Positions 45,739 through 54,723 of a stretch of DNA of 64,000 nucleotides are shown in pieces; positions within the stretch are counted from its first letter, which is position 1, and each line of letters begins with the position of its first letter. The DNA is taken from assembly GCF_903815225.1 (NCBI RefSeq), contig NZ_LR813084.1:3142501-3206500 (forward strand), written 5' to 3'. The notes under the pieces were generated by a model. That model was not told the origin of the DNA. It saw nothing but the letters and a program-made list of their open reading frames with translations, and did not search any database. The stretch comes from Delftia tsuruhatensis (GTDB lineage Bacteria; Pseudomonadota; Gammaproteobacteria; Burkholderiales; Burkholderiaceae_C). A program made the position numbers and the translations under genes.

Positions 45739-46821
45739 GTGAAGACACCCCGCCCCTTGCGCACGCCCATTGCCGACTACGCCCAATCACCCCAATCGGC
45801 GGGCGGGCGCTTTCGCAACATCCACCCCCGCCCCGCCAACGCGCCCCAGCCCGGCGCCAAGGTGATGTGGGACTTCTTCTTCAACAAGCCCAAGGACACC
45901 GAGCCCTCGGCGCCCCTGCCCGTGCAGCGGCTCACGCCGGCCGCCCTGGCCGCCGCGCCCGAGCGCAGCCTCTACCGCCTGGGCCACTCCACCTTGCTGA
46001 TGAAGCTGCGCGGCGGCTGGTGGATCACCGATCCGGTGTTCGCCGAGCGCGCCTCGCCCTTTTCCTTCATCGGCCCCAAGCGCTTTCACGCGCCCCCCAT
46101 CGCGCTGCATGAGCTGCCCGCCTTGCGTGGCGTGGTGCTCTCGCACGACCACTACGACCACCTGGACCGCGCCACCGTGCGCGCGCTGGCGGCCCGGACC
46201 GACCACTTCCTTTGCACGCTGGGCGTGGGCGACCGGCTGATCGCCTGGGGCATCGCTGCGGAAAAAGTGCGCCAGTTCGACTGGTGGCAGGGCACCGAAG
46301 TGGACGGGCTGCGCTTCACGGCCACGCCGGCCCAGCATTTCTCGGGCCGGGGCCTGCGCGACGGCAACCGCACGCTGTGGGCCTCCTGGGTCATCGAGGA
46401 CCTGCAAAGCACCGAGACGCTGCGCGTGTTCTTCAGCGGCGACGGCGGCTACTTCGACGGTTTCACCGAGATCGGCCGCCGCTTCGGCCCCTTCGACCTC
46501 ACGCTGATGGAAACCGGCGCCTACGATCCGCACTGGCCCTATGTCCACATGCACCCGGCCCAGACCGTGCAGGCCCACCGCGACCTGGGTGGGCGCTGGC
46601 TGCTGCCCATCCACAACGGCACCTTCAGCCTGGCCATGCACGCCTGGTGGGACCCCTTCGAGCGCGTGGTGGCCCTGGGGGCCGAGCAAGGCGTGCCCGT
46701 GGCGACGCCCATGATGGGAGAGCGCCTGGACCTGGATGCGCCGCATGCGGGCAAGCGCTGGTGGCGGGAGCTGGTGGGACAGGCACACCGTACAGGAGCA
46801 TTCGAGATGGCGCGACCTTGA
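45739..46821 (+). CDS. MBL-fold metallohydrolase (RomA/NAPE-PLD-like)
   Basis: 360 aa from GTG 45739, chosen because GGAG lies 5 nt upstream and family similarity begins soon after; a TTG at 45652 is the alternative. N-terminal GGRFRNIHPRP and the central LYRLGHSTLLMKLRGGWWITDPVF, metal motif LSHDHYDHLDRATV (HxHxDH), ATPAQHFSGRG, FFSGDGGYFDGFTEIG and HMHPAQTV are the ordered blocks of the UlaG/NAPE-PLD branch. Hydrolase of unknown substrate, possibly a phospholipid derivative. Confidence 0.85.
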   Translation: MKTPRPLRTPIADYAQSPQSAGGRFRNIHPRPANAPQPGAKVMWDFFFNKPKDTEPSAPLPVQRLTPAALAAAPERSLYRLGHSTLLMKLRGGWWITDPVFAERASPFSFIGPKRFHAPPIALHELPALRGVVLSHDHYDHLDRATVRALAARTDHFLCTLGVGDRLIAWGIAAEKVRQFDWWQGTEVDGLRFTATPAQHFSGRGLRDGNRTLWASWVIEDLQSTETLRVFFSGDGGYFDGFTEIGRRFGPFDLTLMETGAYDPHWPYVHMHPAQTVQAHRDLGGRWLLPIHNGTFSLAMHAWWDPFERVVALGAEQGVPVATPMMGERLDLDAPHAGKRWWRELVGQAHRTGAFEMARP

Positions 46822-46857
46822 CAAGCCGGCGCGCGTTCAGCGTTGATACCGATCTTC

Positions 46858-47130
46858 TTATTCGTCCGAATAGGCTTCCAAGGGAAATACAACGCTGGTT
46901 TCCTTGAAGTAGGATGAGGATTTGAGCACGTATTGACCTGTCGAAGGATCCCACTCCAGGGACACTGCAGGTATCGGGGAAGGTCCTCCCACGCCGACTT
47001 GCTTCATGTAGTCATCAAAATCCGCACCACTAGCGACTGCCGTGGATGAAGTTGCTGCAAGGGCAAGAATGAGCAAGATATTTGGACACCACCCACGGAT
47101 GACTGCATTCGATACAGATACACATGGCAT
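46858..47130 (-). CDS. Small secreted hypothetical protein
   Basis: 90 aa from ATG 47130; GAGGAG lies 6-7 nt upstream. Signal-like segment CPNILLILALAATSSTAVASG, then a short mature part with VGVGGPSPIPAVSLEWDPSTGQYVLKSSSYFKETSVV. No family recognised. Its upstream region, shared with the divergent phasin gene, is more AT-rich than its neighbours. Confidence 0.5.
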   Translation of the reverse strand: MPCVSVSNAVIRGWCPNILLILALAATSSTAVASGADFDDYMKQVGVGGPSPIPAVSLEWDPSTGQYVLKSSSYFKETSVVFPLEAYSDE

Positions 47131-47305
47131 TTCATGCTCCTCTTTAACCCCTTGATTGAACAACTTTATCCGGCCCCGCTGCATTGAAAATGAAGAAAGC
47201 AAATCGGCTCTCAATAGAGATTTCCGATTCCATCCAGTCTGAATAGAAATATTCAGCAATCCATTGGCGCTTGAAGCTATAGTAAAAACCCTTTGAGGAG
47301 CACCC

Positions 47306-47716
47306 ATGGCAACTCGAAAGACCCACAAGGCCACCTCGGTGGCCCGCCAAGCCACCGAGCTCGCCGTGGCCGCGCCCCAGGTCGTGGCCCAACGCCTGAC
47401 CCGCATGGCGGTGGCCGGCGCCAACCCGTCGGCCCGCGACCGCAAGGAATTCAACCGCATGGTGTCGGAAAAGCAGGCGGCCTTCTACCAGTCATGGAAT
47501 GCCATGGGCCTGCAGTCCATGGCCGCCAGCCAGGCCTTGATGCAGGCCTGGATGCGCATGTGGCTCCCCCCCTGGAGCACCACCGCCTGGAATGGCAGCG
47601 CATTGGCTTCGCAAGCCTCGCTATGGCAGAACGCCATGTGGGGCGTGGTGGACAAGGGGCTTGCACCCGTTCACCGCACGGCCGTGGCCAACGCCAGGCG
47701 CCTGGCGCGCGGCTGA
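47306..47716 (+). CDS. Polyhydroxyalkanoate granule-associated phasin-like protein
   Basis: 136 aa with GAGGAG before ATG 47306. Basic, Ala-rich N terminus (MATRKTHKATSVARQATELAVAAPQVVAQRL), then DRKEFNRMVSEKQAAFYQSWNAMGLQSMAASQALMQAWMR and an amphipathic C-terminal helix ending VANARRLARG. This is the pattern of short betaproteobacterial phasins, which coat PHA granules. Stands alone. Confidence 0.75.
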   Translation: MATRKTHKATSVARQATELAVAAPQVVAQRLTRMAVAGANPSARDRKEFNRMVSEKQAAFYQSWNAMGLQSMAASQALMQAWMRMWLPPWSTTAWNGSALASQASLWQNAMWGVVDKGLAPVHRTAVANARRLARG

Positions 47717-47925
47717 CCCATCCATATCCAATCCGCTGCATTGGCTGGCGCTGCGCGGCGCCGCAGGCCCGGTGCGCGGGCCAGGTTCAGGTATCCTCGC
47801 GGCCTTCGCTCCGTTTTGCTGCGCTGCCGCATTTCCTGGCATGGCCTCCAGGCCAGGCTGCTGGCGCTGTGGCAGACGGCCCTTCATCCTGCCATCGCTT
47901 TGCCAGTCTTCTCCGGAGTTTCCTG

Positions 47926-49353
47926 ATGACACACAAGGCCCCGCCAACCGGCCAGGGCCTGCACGGTCACGACGACCTGCAGCGCAATCTCACCAACCGC
48001 CACATCCAGCTCATCGCCATCGGTGGTGCCATAGGCACGGGCCTGTTCATGGGCTCGGGCAAGACCATCAGCCTGGCCGGCCCTTCCATCGTCTTCGTCT
48101 ACACCATCATCGGCGTGATGCTGTTCTTCGTGATGCGGGCCATGGGCGAGCTGCTGCTGTCCAACCTGCAGTACCGCTCCTTCATCGATTTCTCGGCCGA
48201 CCTGCTGGGGCCCTGGGCGGGCTTCTTCACGGGCTGGACCTACTGGTTCTGCTGGATCGTGACGGGCATCGCCGATGTGATCGCCATTTCGGCCTACTCC
48301 CAGTTCTGGTTCCCGGACCTGCCCCAATGGGCACCGGCCATCGCCTGCGTGGGCCTGCTGCTGGGCCTGAACCTGCTGACCGTGAAGCTGTTCGGCGAGA
48401 TCGAGTTCTGGTTCGCCATGATCAAGATCGTGGCCATCGTGGCCCTGGTGGGCACGGGGCTGTACATGGTGGGCGCCGCCTTCGTCTCCCCCGCGGGCCG
48501 GGCCGCCAGCCTGTCCAACCTCTGGAATGACGGCGGCATGTTCCCCAACGGGATGATGGGCTTTTTCGCAGGCTTCCAGATCGCGGTGTTCGCCTTCGTG
48601 GGCATCGAGCTGGTGGGTACCACGGCCGCCGAAGCCAAGGACCCCGAGCGCACGCTGCCGCGCGCCATCAACTCCATTCCCGTGCGCATCATCGTGTTCT
48701 ACGTGCTGGCCCTGATCGCCATCATGGCCGTGACGCCCTGGCGTGACGTGGTGCCCGGCAAGAGCCCGTTCGTGGAACTGTTCGTGCTGGCGGGCCTGCC
48801 GGCCGCCGCCGGCGTGATCAATTTCGTGGTGCTGACCTCGGCGGCCTCGTCGGCCAACAGCGGCGTGTTCTCCACCAGTCGCATGCTCTACGGCCTGGCG
48901 CTCAAGGGCGATGCGCCCAAGGCCTTCCACCGCCTGTCGCGCAGCAGCGTGCCCTCGCGCGGGCTGCTGTTTTCCTGCACCTGCCTGCTGGCCGGCGCCT
49001 TCCTGATGTGGGTGGTGCCCGATCTGGTGGAGGCCTTCACGCTGGTGACCACGGTATCGGCCATCCTGTTCATGTTCGTCTGGTCGCTGATCCTGCTGTC
49101 GTACATCGCCTACCGGCGCCAGCGCGCTGCCCTGCATGAGGCCTCGCGCTACAAGATGCCGGGCGGCGTGGCCATGTGCTGGGCCTGCCTGGTGTTCTTC
49201 GCCGCCATCCTGGGCCTGCTGACGCTGCAGGCCGACACCCGCCAGGCGCTGATCGTCACGCCGCTGTGGTTCGTGCTGCTGGCCGTGGCCTACCAGTTCG
49301 TGCGCCGCCAGGCGCAGGCGGGCGCCACGCCCGAGGCATCCCTGGCCAAGTAG
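47926..49353 (+). CDS. Amino acid permease, CycA-like (D-Ala/D-Ser/Gly)
   Basis: 475 aa from ATG 47926 with GGAG upstream. APC-superfamily transporter with 12 membrane segments: LQRNLTNRHIQLIAIGGAIGTGLFMGSGKTISLAGPS, FVMRAMGELLLSNLQYRSFIDFS, WTYWFCWIVTGIADVIAISAY, AFVGIELVGTTAAEAKDPERTLPRAINSIPVRIIVFYVLAL. The ITGIADV-like segment and overall match are closest to CycA; other amino acids remain possible. Confidence 0.88.
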   Translation: MTHKAPPTGQGLHGHDDLQRNLTNRHIQLIAIGGAIGTGLFMGSGKTISLAGPSIVFVYTIIGVMLFFVMRAMGELLLSNLQYRSFIDFSADLLGPWAGFFTGWTYWFCWIVTGIADVIAISAYSQFWFPDLPQWAPAIACVGLLLGLNLLTVKLFGEIEFWFAMIKIVAIVALVGTGLYMVGAAFVSPAGRAASLSNLWNDGGMFPNGMMGFFAGFQIAVFAFVGIELVGTTAAEAKDPERTLPRAINSIPVRIIVFYVLALIAIMAVTPWRDVVPGKSPFVELFVLAGLPAAAGVINFVVLTSAASSANSGVFSTSRMLYGLALKGDAPKAFHRLSRSSVPSRGLLFSCTCLLAGAFLMWVVPDLVEAFTLVTTVSAILFMFVWSLILLSYIAYRRQRAALHEASRYKMPGGVAMCWACLVFFAAILGLLTLQADTRQALIVTPLWFVLLAVAYQFVRRQAQAGATPEASLAK

Positions 49354-49380
49354 TTCCATGGCGCCCGGCGCATGGACGCG

Positions 49381-49402
49381 AGGCCCCTTTGGGGGCCTTT
49401 TT
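49381..49402 (+). terminator. Intrinsic terminator after the CycA-like gene
   Basis: AGGCCCC-ttt-GGGGGCCT followed by TTTTT, 28 nt after the stop. Confidence 0.8.
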
Positions 49403-49498
49403 CATGGGCCCGTCATCACCGCCGTGCACCGGCCCGCACGCCTTTGGCTGCCACCTGGTACCCAAAAATTTTCTTCACGTGTCATCTATTTACTGGAT

Positions 49499-49517
49499 GC
49501 AAATCGTTATCATTCGC
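49499..49517. promoter_or_regulatory. Fur-box-like site
   Basis: GCAAATCGTTATCATTCGC matches the 19-bp Fur consensus GATAATGATAATCATTATC at 12 positions, including the ATCATT half. It lies about 40 bp upstream of the TonB receptor start, where a Fur repressor site would be expected. Confidence 0.6.
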
Positions 49518-49554
49518 ACCTTGATTTTCCAAACCTTTACGGAACTTTTACAAG

Positions 49555-51615
49555 ATGCCCAACATTTCGATGCTTCGCCCTCTCCCCCTTTGCGCCGCCC
49601 TTGCCTGCGCAGGCCTGGCAGCCCATGCCCAGACAGTCGACGGCAAGGCCGATACGGCCCTGTCCACCGTGGTGGTGACGGCATCGGGCACGGCCGTGGA
49701 CATCAAGGAGGCGCCGGCGAGCATCAGCGTGATCACGCGCGAGGACATCGAGCGCAAGCCCGTGACGAGCATCGGCGAGCTGCTGTCCACCATCCCCGGC
49801 GTGACGGGCGGCCTGTCGGGGACCGGCGCCCAGTCCAAGATCAAGCTGCGCGGCCTGCCCGAGAAGTACACGCTGGTCCTCGTGGACGGCAAGCGCCAGG
49901 GCAGTTCGGCCGGCATCAACTACCGCGACGACCTGGGCCAGCAGGACCTGGACTGGATCTCGCCCGAAATGATCGAGCGCATCGAGGTGGTGCGCGGCCC
50001 CATGTCCTCGCTGTATGGCTCGGACGCCATGGGCGGCGTGATCAACATCATCACGCGCAAGATCGGCAAGCGCTGGAGCGGCTCGACCAGCCTGAACTAC
50101 AGCAAGCCTTCGGACGGCGACCGGGGCGACACGCGCCAGCTGGGGTTCAACATCAGCGGCCCGCTGTCGGAGAATTTCGGGCTGCGCCTGGGTGGCAACT
50201 ATACGGACCGTGCCTCGGACGAGGGCACGGGCGGCTTTCCGGGCTCCTACCGCTCGACGGGCGGATCGCGCAAGCAGAACCTCAACGCGCTGCTGAACTG
50301 GCAGTTGACGCCCGATCAGGTGATCGGCATCGAGGCGGCCCAGGGGATCCAGCGCGCCAGGGGCTCCGATGCACGTACCGCGTCGGGCGACCAGGTGGTC
50401 TCCCCCTGGGGCTTGAGCAAGCTGGAGCAGACCAAGTTCGGCATCAGCCATGACGGCCGCTGGGGCGACATGACCTCCAAGCTCAACCTGGTGCACAACA
50501 AGTACGAGGACAAGGGCGACACCATCGGCAACAACTCCAAGGAAACCACGCTGGACGGCCGCATCGACAAGCCACTCAAGCTGTGGGGCGTGGACCAGGC
50601 CATGACCCTGGGGATGCAGTGGCGCCGCGAGTCGCTGGACAACCGCGACACCATCGGCCTGGCACCCATCGACTACACGGGCCGCCCCGTCTCGGGATCG
50701 GGCCTGAGCGCCACGACCTGGGCATTGTTCGGCGAGGACCAGATCTTCCTGCGCGAGAACCTGGCGCTGACGCTGGGCCTGCGCATGGACCACCACGAGA
50801 AATACGGCAGCAACTGGAGCCCGCGCGCCTACCTGGTCTACCACCCGGCCTCGGAATGGACGGTTCGCGGCGGCATCTCGCGCGGCTTTCGCGCGCCGGG
50901 CCTCAAGGAAAACTCGGCCAGCGCCGCCACGCAATCGGGCGGCAACGGCTGCCGCAGCCTGGCCGGCATGGGATGGACCAGCACCAGCGTGAACGCCGAC
51001 GGCACACGCGGCTGCTACATGGCCGGCAACCCCGACCTGCAGCCCGAGACCAGCACCAACTTCGAGCTGGGCACGAGCTGGGACCGCAACGGCTGGGCAC
51101 TGGGCGCCACCTACTTCCACACCAACTTCAAGAACAAGATCGACTACCAGCCGCTGGGCTTCTACAACGGCTTCTGGTGGACACGCATGGCCAATGCCCA
51201 GCGCGCCCGCACGCGCGGCCTGGAAGCCTTCGTGAACGTGCCCATCGCCAAGGGCCTGACCTGGAACACCAACATCACCAAGATGTTCGAGTCCAAGAAT
51301 CTGACCACGGGGGCCTCGCTGCTGGCCGTGCCGGAGCTGTCGATCTACTCGGCGCTGCAATGGCAGATCCGCCAGGGCTGGTCCGCCATGTTCAGCGCCC
51401 GCCACGTGGGCAAGGAAGTGGTGACCACGGGCACGGCCACCACCTTCGCCAAGGCCTACACGACCTTCGACGTGTCGATGAACTACAACCTGACCGATGC
51501 GCTGACACTGCGCGCCGGCATCATCAACCTGACGGACAAGGAGACGCGCACCATCGGCGCCAACTACGACAACGGCGGCCGCACCTACTTCGTGGGGATG
51601 ACGGCGCGGTTCTGA
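49555..51615 (+). CDS. TonB-dependent siderophore receptor (FepA/CirA-like)
   Basis: 686 aa. Signal peptide MPNISMLRPLPLCAALACAGLAAHAQ, TonB box LSTVVVTASG, plug domain (APASISVITREDIERKPVTSIGELLSTIPGV, IKLRGLPEKYTLVLVDGKRQ, IERIEVVRGPMSSLYGSDAMGGVINIITRK) and a 22-strand barrel ending in the aromatic FVGMTARF. A loop at about 465-490 carries paired cysteines (GGNGCRSLAG, TRGCYMAGN). The plug pattern and the Fur-box-like site upstream suggest a catecholate-type iron-siderophore ligand. Confidence 0.92.
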   Translation: MPNISMLRPLPLCAALACAGLAAHAQTVDGKADTALSTVVVTASGTAVDIKEAPASISVITREDIERKPVTSIGELLSTIPGVTGGLSGTGAQSKIKLRGLPEKYTLVLVDGKRQGSSAGINYRDDLGQQDLDWISPEMIERIEVVRGPMSSLYGSDAMGGVINIITRKIGKRWSGSTSLNYSKPSDGDRGDTRQLGFNISGPLSENFGLRLGGNYTDRASDEGTGGFPGSYRSTGGSRKQNLNALLNWQLTPDQVIGIEAAQGIQRARGSDARTASGDQVVSPWGLSKLEQTKFGISHDGRWGDMTSKLNLVHNKYEDKGDTIGNNSKETTLDGRIDKPLKLWGVDQAMTLGMQWRRESLDNRDTIGLAPIDYTGRPVSGSGLSATTWALFGEDQIFLRENLALTLGLRMDHHEKYGSNWSPRAYLVYHPASEWTVRGGISRGFRAPGLKENSASAATQSGGNGCRSLAGMGWTSTSVNADGTRGCYMAGNPDLQPETSTNFELGTSWDRNGWALGATYFHTNFKNKIDYQPLGFYNGFWWTRMANAQRARTRGLEAFVNVPIAKGLTWNTNITKMFESKNLTTGASLLAVPELSIYSALQWQIRQGWSAMFSARHVGKEVVTTGTATTFAKAYTTFDVSMNYNLTDALTLRAGIINLTDKETRTIGANYDNGGRTYFVGMTARF

Positions 51616-51640
51616 CCGCCAGCCCTGTTCCCCTCCGGCA

Positions 51641-51668
51641 AGGCGCCCGTCCTGGCGGGCGCCTTTTC
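51641..51668 (+). terminator. Intrinsic terminator after the TonB receptor
   Basis: Stem AGGCGCCCG (51641-51649) with CGGGCGCCT (51656-51664), 6-nt loop, then TTTT. It may also serve the convergent MreB-like gene. Confidence 0.8.
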
Positions 51669-51700
51669 ATGGGGGAACCGGGCCCGCGCAACCTGCGCGG

Positions 51701-52186
51701 CTATTGCCAGTCGCCTCCGCCCGCAGGCGCGCGACGCGCCAGCAGTTCCTCATCCGTCAGCGCGCGCCCCGTCCAGACATTGACTTTCGCCGCACCCGCA
51801 GCGCTGGCCAGTTCACGCAGGGCCCGCAACTCGACCTGGGTGAAACCACCCTGCGGTTCGCCCAGGGGGTGGATGACGATGTGCGGCGAAGCGGCCAGCC
51901 AGGAGCGGCTGTGCATGGTCTTCAACCGGTGCCTGAGAAGCTGCTCGGCCAGGGTGAAGTCCGAGATGAGCGAGCGCGGGTGCGCGAAGGGGTTGACGAT
52001 TTCGGCGGGAGCCGAGGCGGCCGCCAGCCGGGCCTGGGCGCCCACGCCGATGATGCGGCGAACGGGCGAGAGGCTGATGGCCAGCTCGGGTATCTCGGAC
52101 GAGGTCTGACCGGACTTGGGCTTGCGGATGGTCAGGCGCTCGGGCGAGATCTGGACATAGATGAGCGGCATCAGGGCAGAGAGCAT
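51701..52186 (-). CDS. Short MreB-like (actin-fold N-terminal half) protein
   Basis: 161 aa. It follows the N-terminal half of MreB only: PLIYVQISPERLTIRKP, GVGAQARLAAASAPAEIVNPFAHPRSLISDFTLAEQLLRHRLKTM matches the MreB pattern ...AIRPMKDGVIADF..TEKML, and SPHIVIHPLG...TQVELRALRELASAAGAAKVNVW matches PRVLVCVP...[22 protein letters not shown]. The second nucleotide-binding half is missing and the phosphate-1 loop is weak, so ATPase activity is unlikely. Similar short proteins seem to occur in related bacteria (not checked). Function unknown. Confidence 0.6.
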   Translation of the reverse strand: MLSALMPLIYVQISPERLTIRKPKSGQTSSEIPELAISLSPVRRIIGVGAQARLAAASAPAEIVNPFAHPRSLISDFTLAEQLLRHRLKTMHSRSWLAASPHIVIHPLGEPQGGFTQVELRALRELASAAGAAKVNVWTGRALTDEELLARRAPAGGGDWQ

Positions 52187-52195
52187 GGCGTTCGT

Positions 52196-52645
52196 TCAGT
52201 CAATTTTCCGGACCAGAGTTTGCGCAGGCGGCAAGGGCAGGCCATTGTCGCCGCGCGGGAGCATGGGCGGCACGGGCCGTCCGGTCTGGCGGTCCAGCAG
52301 CAGCGAATGCGGCTCGCCCTGCGCGAACAGGTGGCCTTCACCCCATTGCCGCAAGGCCACGATCACGGCAAACAGGTCCAGGCCCCGGGCTGTCAGCACG
52401 TATTCCTGGTAGGCCGAACCTTCTGCCGCCGGCCGCATCTCCAGCACGCTCGCCTCCACCAGGCGGCGCAGGCGGTCGGCCAGGATGTTGCGCGCAGCGC
52501 CCAGGCTGCGCTGGAAATCGCCGAAGCGGCTGATGCCGTCGAAGGCGTCCCGCACGATGAGCAGCGACCAGCGGTCGCCGATCAATTCCAGGGAGCGGGC
52601 CACCGGACAGGGCTGCGGAGTGTCAGGACGGGTGTCTTCTTTCAT
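52196..52645 (-). CDS. HxlR-family transcriptional regulator
   Basis: 149 aa from ATG 52645. HxlR core: CPVARSLELIGDRWSLLIVRDAFDGISRFGDFQRSLGAARNILADRLRRLVEASVLEM and YQEYVLTARGLDLFAVIVALRQWGEGH. The CPVAR cysteine is the redox or electrophile-sensing position of many HxlR proteins. Divergent from an MFS exporter and separated from it by a long inverted repeat (52659-52708). It lies 9 nt upstream of the MreB-like gene on the same strand. Confidence 0.93.
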   Translation of the reverse strand: MKEDTRPDTPQPCPVARSLELIGDRWSLLIVRDAFDGISRFGDFQRSLGAARNILADRLRRLVEASVLEMRPAAEGSAYQEYVLTARGLDLFAVIVALRQWGEGHLFAQGEPHSLLLDRQTGRPVPPMLPRGDNGLPLPPAQTLVRKID

Positions 52646-52658
52646 GGCGCTATTTTGG

Positions 52659-52708
52659 TTGCAATTCGAAACTGGATCAACTAGCATCCAACCAGTTTTG
52701 TTTTGCAA
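52659..52708. promoter_or_regulatory. Inverted-repeat operator between hxlR-type and MFS genes
   Basis: Arms 52659-52675 and 52692-52708 mirror each other as TTGCAA-N4-AAACTGG ... CCAGTTT-N4-TTGCAA around a 16-bp spacer. It sits between the two divergent start codons (52645 and 52721). Likely binding site of the HxlR-type dimer. Confidence 0.6.
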
Positions 52709-52720
52709 CTAGATCGATCC

Positions 52721-53932
52721 ATGAACACCTTTACAGCCTCGGACACGGTCCGCATGCCGCGCGGCCTGGTGCTGCTGTTCGCCGCTGCCAGCGGCTTGAG
52801 CGTGGCCAATGTCTATTACGCCCAACCGCTGCTGGAGGCGCTGGCTGCCGACTTCGGCATCAGTCATGCCGCCGTGGGCGGCGTGGTCACGGCCACGCAG
52901 GCCGGGTGCGCGCTGGCGCTGGTGCTGCTGGTGCCATTGGGCGACCGGCTGGAACGACGACGGCTCATGCTTTTGCAGTTGCTGGGCCTGGTGCTGGCCC
53001 TGGGGGCCGTCAGTACCGCACGTTCGGCCGTTCTGCTGCTGGCGGGCATGCTGGCCGTCGGCCTGCTGGGCACGGCCATGACGCAAGGGCTGATCGCCTA
53101 TGCGGCCAGCGCCAGCCAGGTGCATGAGCGCGGGCGCGTGGTGGGCGCGGCCCAGGGCGGGGTTTTCATCGGCCTGCTTTTGGCGCGCGTGTTTGCAGGC
53201 GCCGTGGGTGACCTGGCCGGCTGGCGCGGCGTCTATGCCTGCTCGGCCCTGCTGATGCTGGCCCTGGCCTGGCCCCTGTGGCGGCAACTGCCCCGGCTGG
53301 CCGTGCCCTTGCATGCACCCGGCTACACGCAACTGCTCGCCTCCATGCTCCAGCTGCTGCGCCAGGACCGCATGCTGCGCACACGCGGCATGCTGGCCCT
53401 GCTGATGTTTGCCACCTTCAACATCTTCTGGAGCGCCCTGGTCCTGCCCCTGAGCGCGCCGCCCTACCGCCTGTCGCTCACGGCCATCGGCGCCTTTGGC
53501 CTGGCCGGCGTGGTGGGCGCACTGGCTGCGGCCCGTGCCGGGCACTGGGCCGACCTGGGTTTCGCGCAGCGCACCAGCCTGGGCGCGCTGGTGATCCTGC
53601 TGCTGGCCTGGGCGCCGATTGCGCTGCTGCAGCAGTCGCTGTGGGCGCTGATCGCCGGCATCGTGCTGCTGGATCTGGGCGGCCAGGCCCTGCATGTGAC
53701 CAACCAGAGCCTGATCTTTCGCAGCAACCCGCAGGCCCACAGCCGGCTGGTGGGCCTGTACATGCTGTTCTACGCCGTGGGCAGCGGGCTGGGGGCGCTG
53801 ATTGCCACCAATGCCTACGCGCGGTTTGGCTGGCACGGGGTCTGCGTTGCGGGGGCGGGATTCAGCCTGGCGGCCCTGGTGTTCTGGGCCATGACACGGG
53901 AAACGGCTGCCCAGGCCAGCGTTCCCGCCTAG
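52721..53932 (+). CDS. MFS transporter (DHA1-type exporter)
   Basis: 403 aa, 12 membrane segments. GLVLLFAAASGLSVANVYYAQPLLEALAADFGISHAAVGGVVTATQAGCALALVLLVPLGDRLERRRLML has the MFS motif A (GDRLERR); GLIAYAASASQVHERGRVVGAAQGGVFIGLLLAR is the second cytoplasmic signature. NVYYAQPLL is typical of the YgaY/sugar-efflux-like exporters of this class. Divergent from the HxlR gene; its stop overlaps the convergent AraC-type gene by 4 bp. Confidence 0.92.
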   Translation: MNTFTASDTVRMPRGLVLLFAAASGLSVANVYYAQPLLEALAADFGISHAAVGGVVTATQAGCALALVLLVPLGDRLERRRLMLLQLLGLVLALGAVSTARSAVLLLAGMLAVGLLGTAMTQGLIAYAASASQVHERGRVVGAAQGGVFIGLLLARVFAGAVGDLAGWRGVYACSALLMLALAWPLWRQLPRLAVPLHAPGYTQLLASMLQLLRQDRMLRTRGMLALLMFATFNIFWSALVLPLSAPPYRLSLTAIGAFGLAGVVGALAAARAGHWADLGFAQRTSLGALVILLLAWAPIALLQQSLWALIAGIVLLDLGGQALHVTNQSLIFRSNPQAHSRLVGLYMLFYAVGSGLGALIATNAYARFGWHGVCVAGAGFSLAALVFWAMTRETAAQASVPA

Positions 53933-54696
53933 ACCCGGCTCACCAGTTCCGAAGGCACCCGGCCCAGCGCCTTGCGGAACATGGTGGAAAACGCGCTGGG
54001 GCTGTCATAGCCCAGGTCCAGCGCCACCTGTGTGACCGATGCGCCCTCAGACAGCCACGACACCGCCGCCAGCAGGCAGGCCTGCTGACGCCAGGCGCCA
54101 AAGGCCATGCCCGTGTGCTGCTGGAAAAACCGGCTGAATGTGCGCAGGCTCTTGTTCAGCGCCTGCGCCCAGTCCTGCGGCGTGGCGCGGATGCTGGGCT
54201 GGGCCAGGAACTGCTTGCACAGGGCGGCCAGCTTTTCGTCGCGGGGAATGGGCGCGAACAACGGCAGGCTGCGGGCCGAGGCCAACTCGTGCAGGACCAG
54301 CCGCACAAGGGCTCCATCGCGCCCCTGTTCGTCATACAGCGCCGGCAGCCCGGCGCAGGACAGCAGCAGATGGTGCAGCAGTGGCGTGACCACCAGCGCC
54401 TCGCAGTGCACACCCGGGCGGGGCGCGGCAGCCGGTTCGATGTACAGGCTGCGCGTGCTCACGCCCTGCATGCGCACGCTGTGCGGCTTGCCGGCCGGAA
54501 TCCACACGCCGCTGTAAGGCGGAATGGTCCAGGCGCCGTCGTCGGTGGCCACCTCCATCAGCCCGCTCATGCCATAGAGAAACTGGGCGCGCCGGTGGCT
54601 GTGCGTGGGCAGCAGCGTGCCGGGCGTGTAGTCGGTGCCGATGGCCAGCACATCGCGTGCGACGGCGTCCACGGAAGGCAGCGGGATGTTGAGCAT
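53929..54696 (-). CDS. AraC-family transcriptional regulator (cupin sensor)
   Basis: 255 aa. N-terminal cupin-type domain (GTLLPTHSHRRAQFLYGMSGLMEVATDDGAWTIPPYSGVWIPAGKPHSV) and C-terminal double helix-turn-helix (LRTFSRFFQQHTGMAFGAWRQQACLLAAVSWLSEGASVTQVALDLGYDSPSAFSTMFRKALGRVPSEL). The layout matches the NimR/YeaM group that controls nearby exporters. Divergent from the TauE-type gene, with a dyad TTTTGGCA...TGCCAAAA between them. Confidence 0.93.
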   Translation of the reverse strand: MLNIPLPSVDAVARDVLAIGTDYTPGTLLPTHSHRRAQFLYGMSGLMEVATDDGAWTIPPYSGVWIPAGKPHSVRMQGVSTRSLYIEPAAAPRPGVHCEALVVTPLLHHLLLSCAGLPALYDEQGRDGALVRLVLHELASARSLPLFAPIPRDEKLAALCKQFLAQPSIRATPQDWAQALNKSLRTFSRFFQQHTGMAFGAWRQQACLLAAVSWLSEGASVTQVALDLGYDSPSAFSTMFRKALGRVPSELVSRV

Positions 54697-54723
54697 GGGA
54701 ATGTACGGAAAGCAGCCAGCAGG

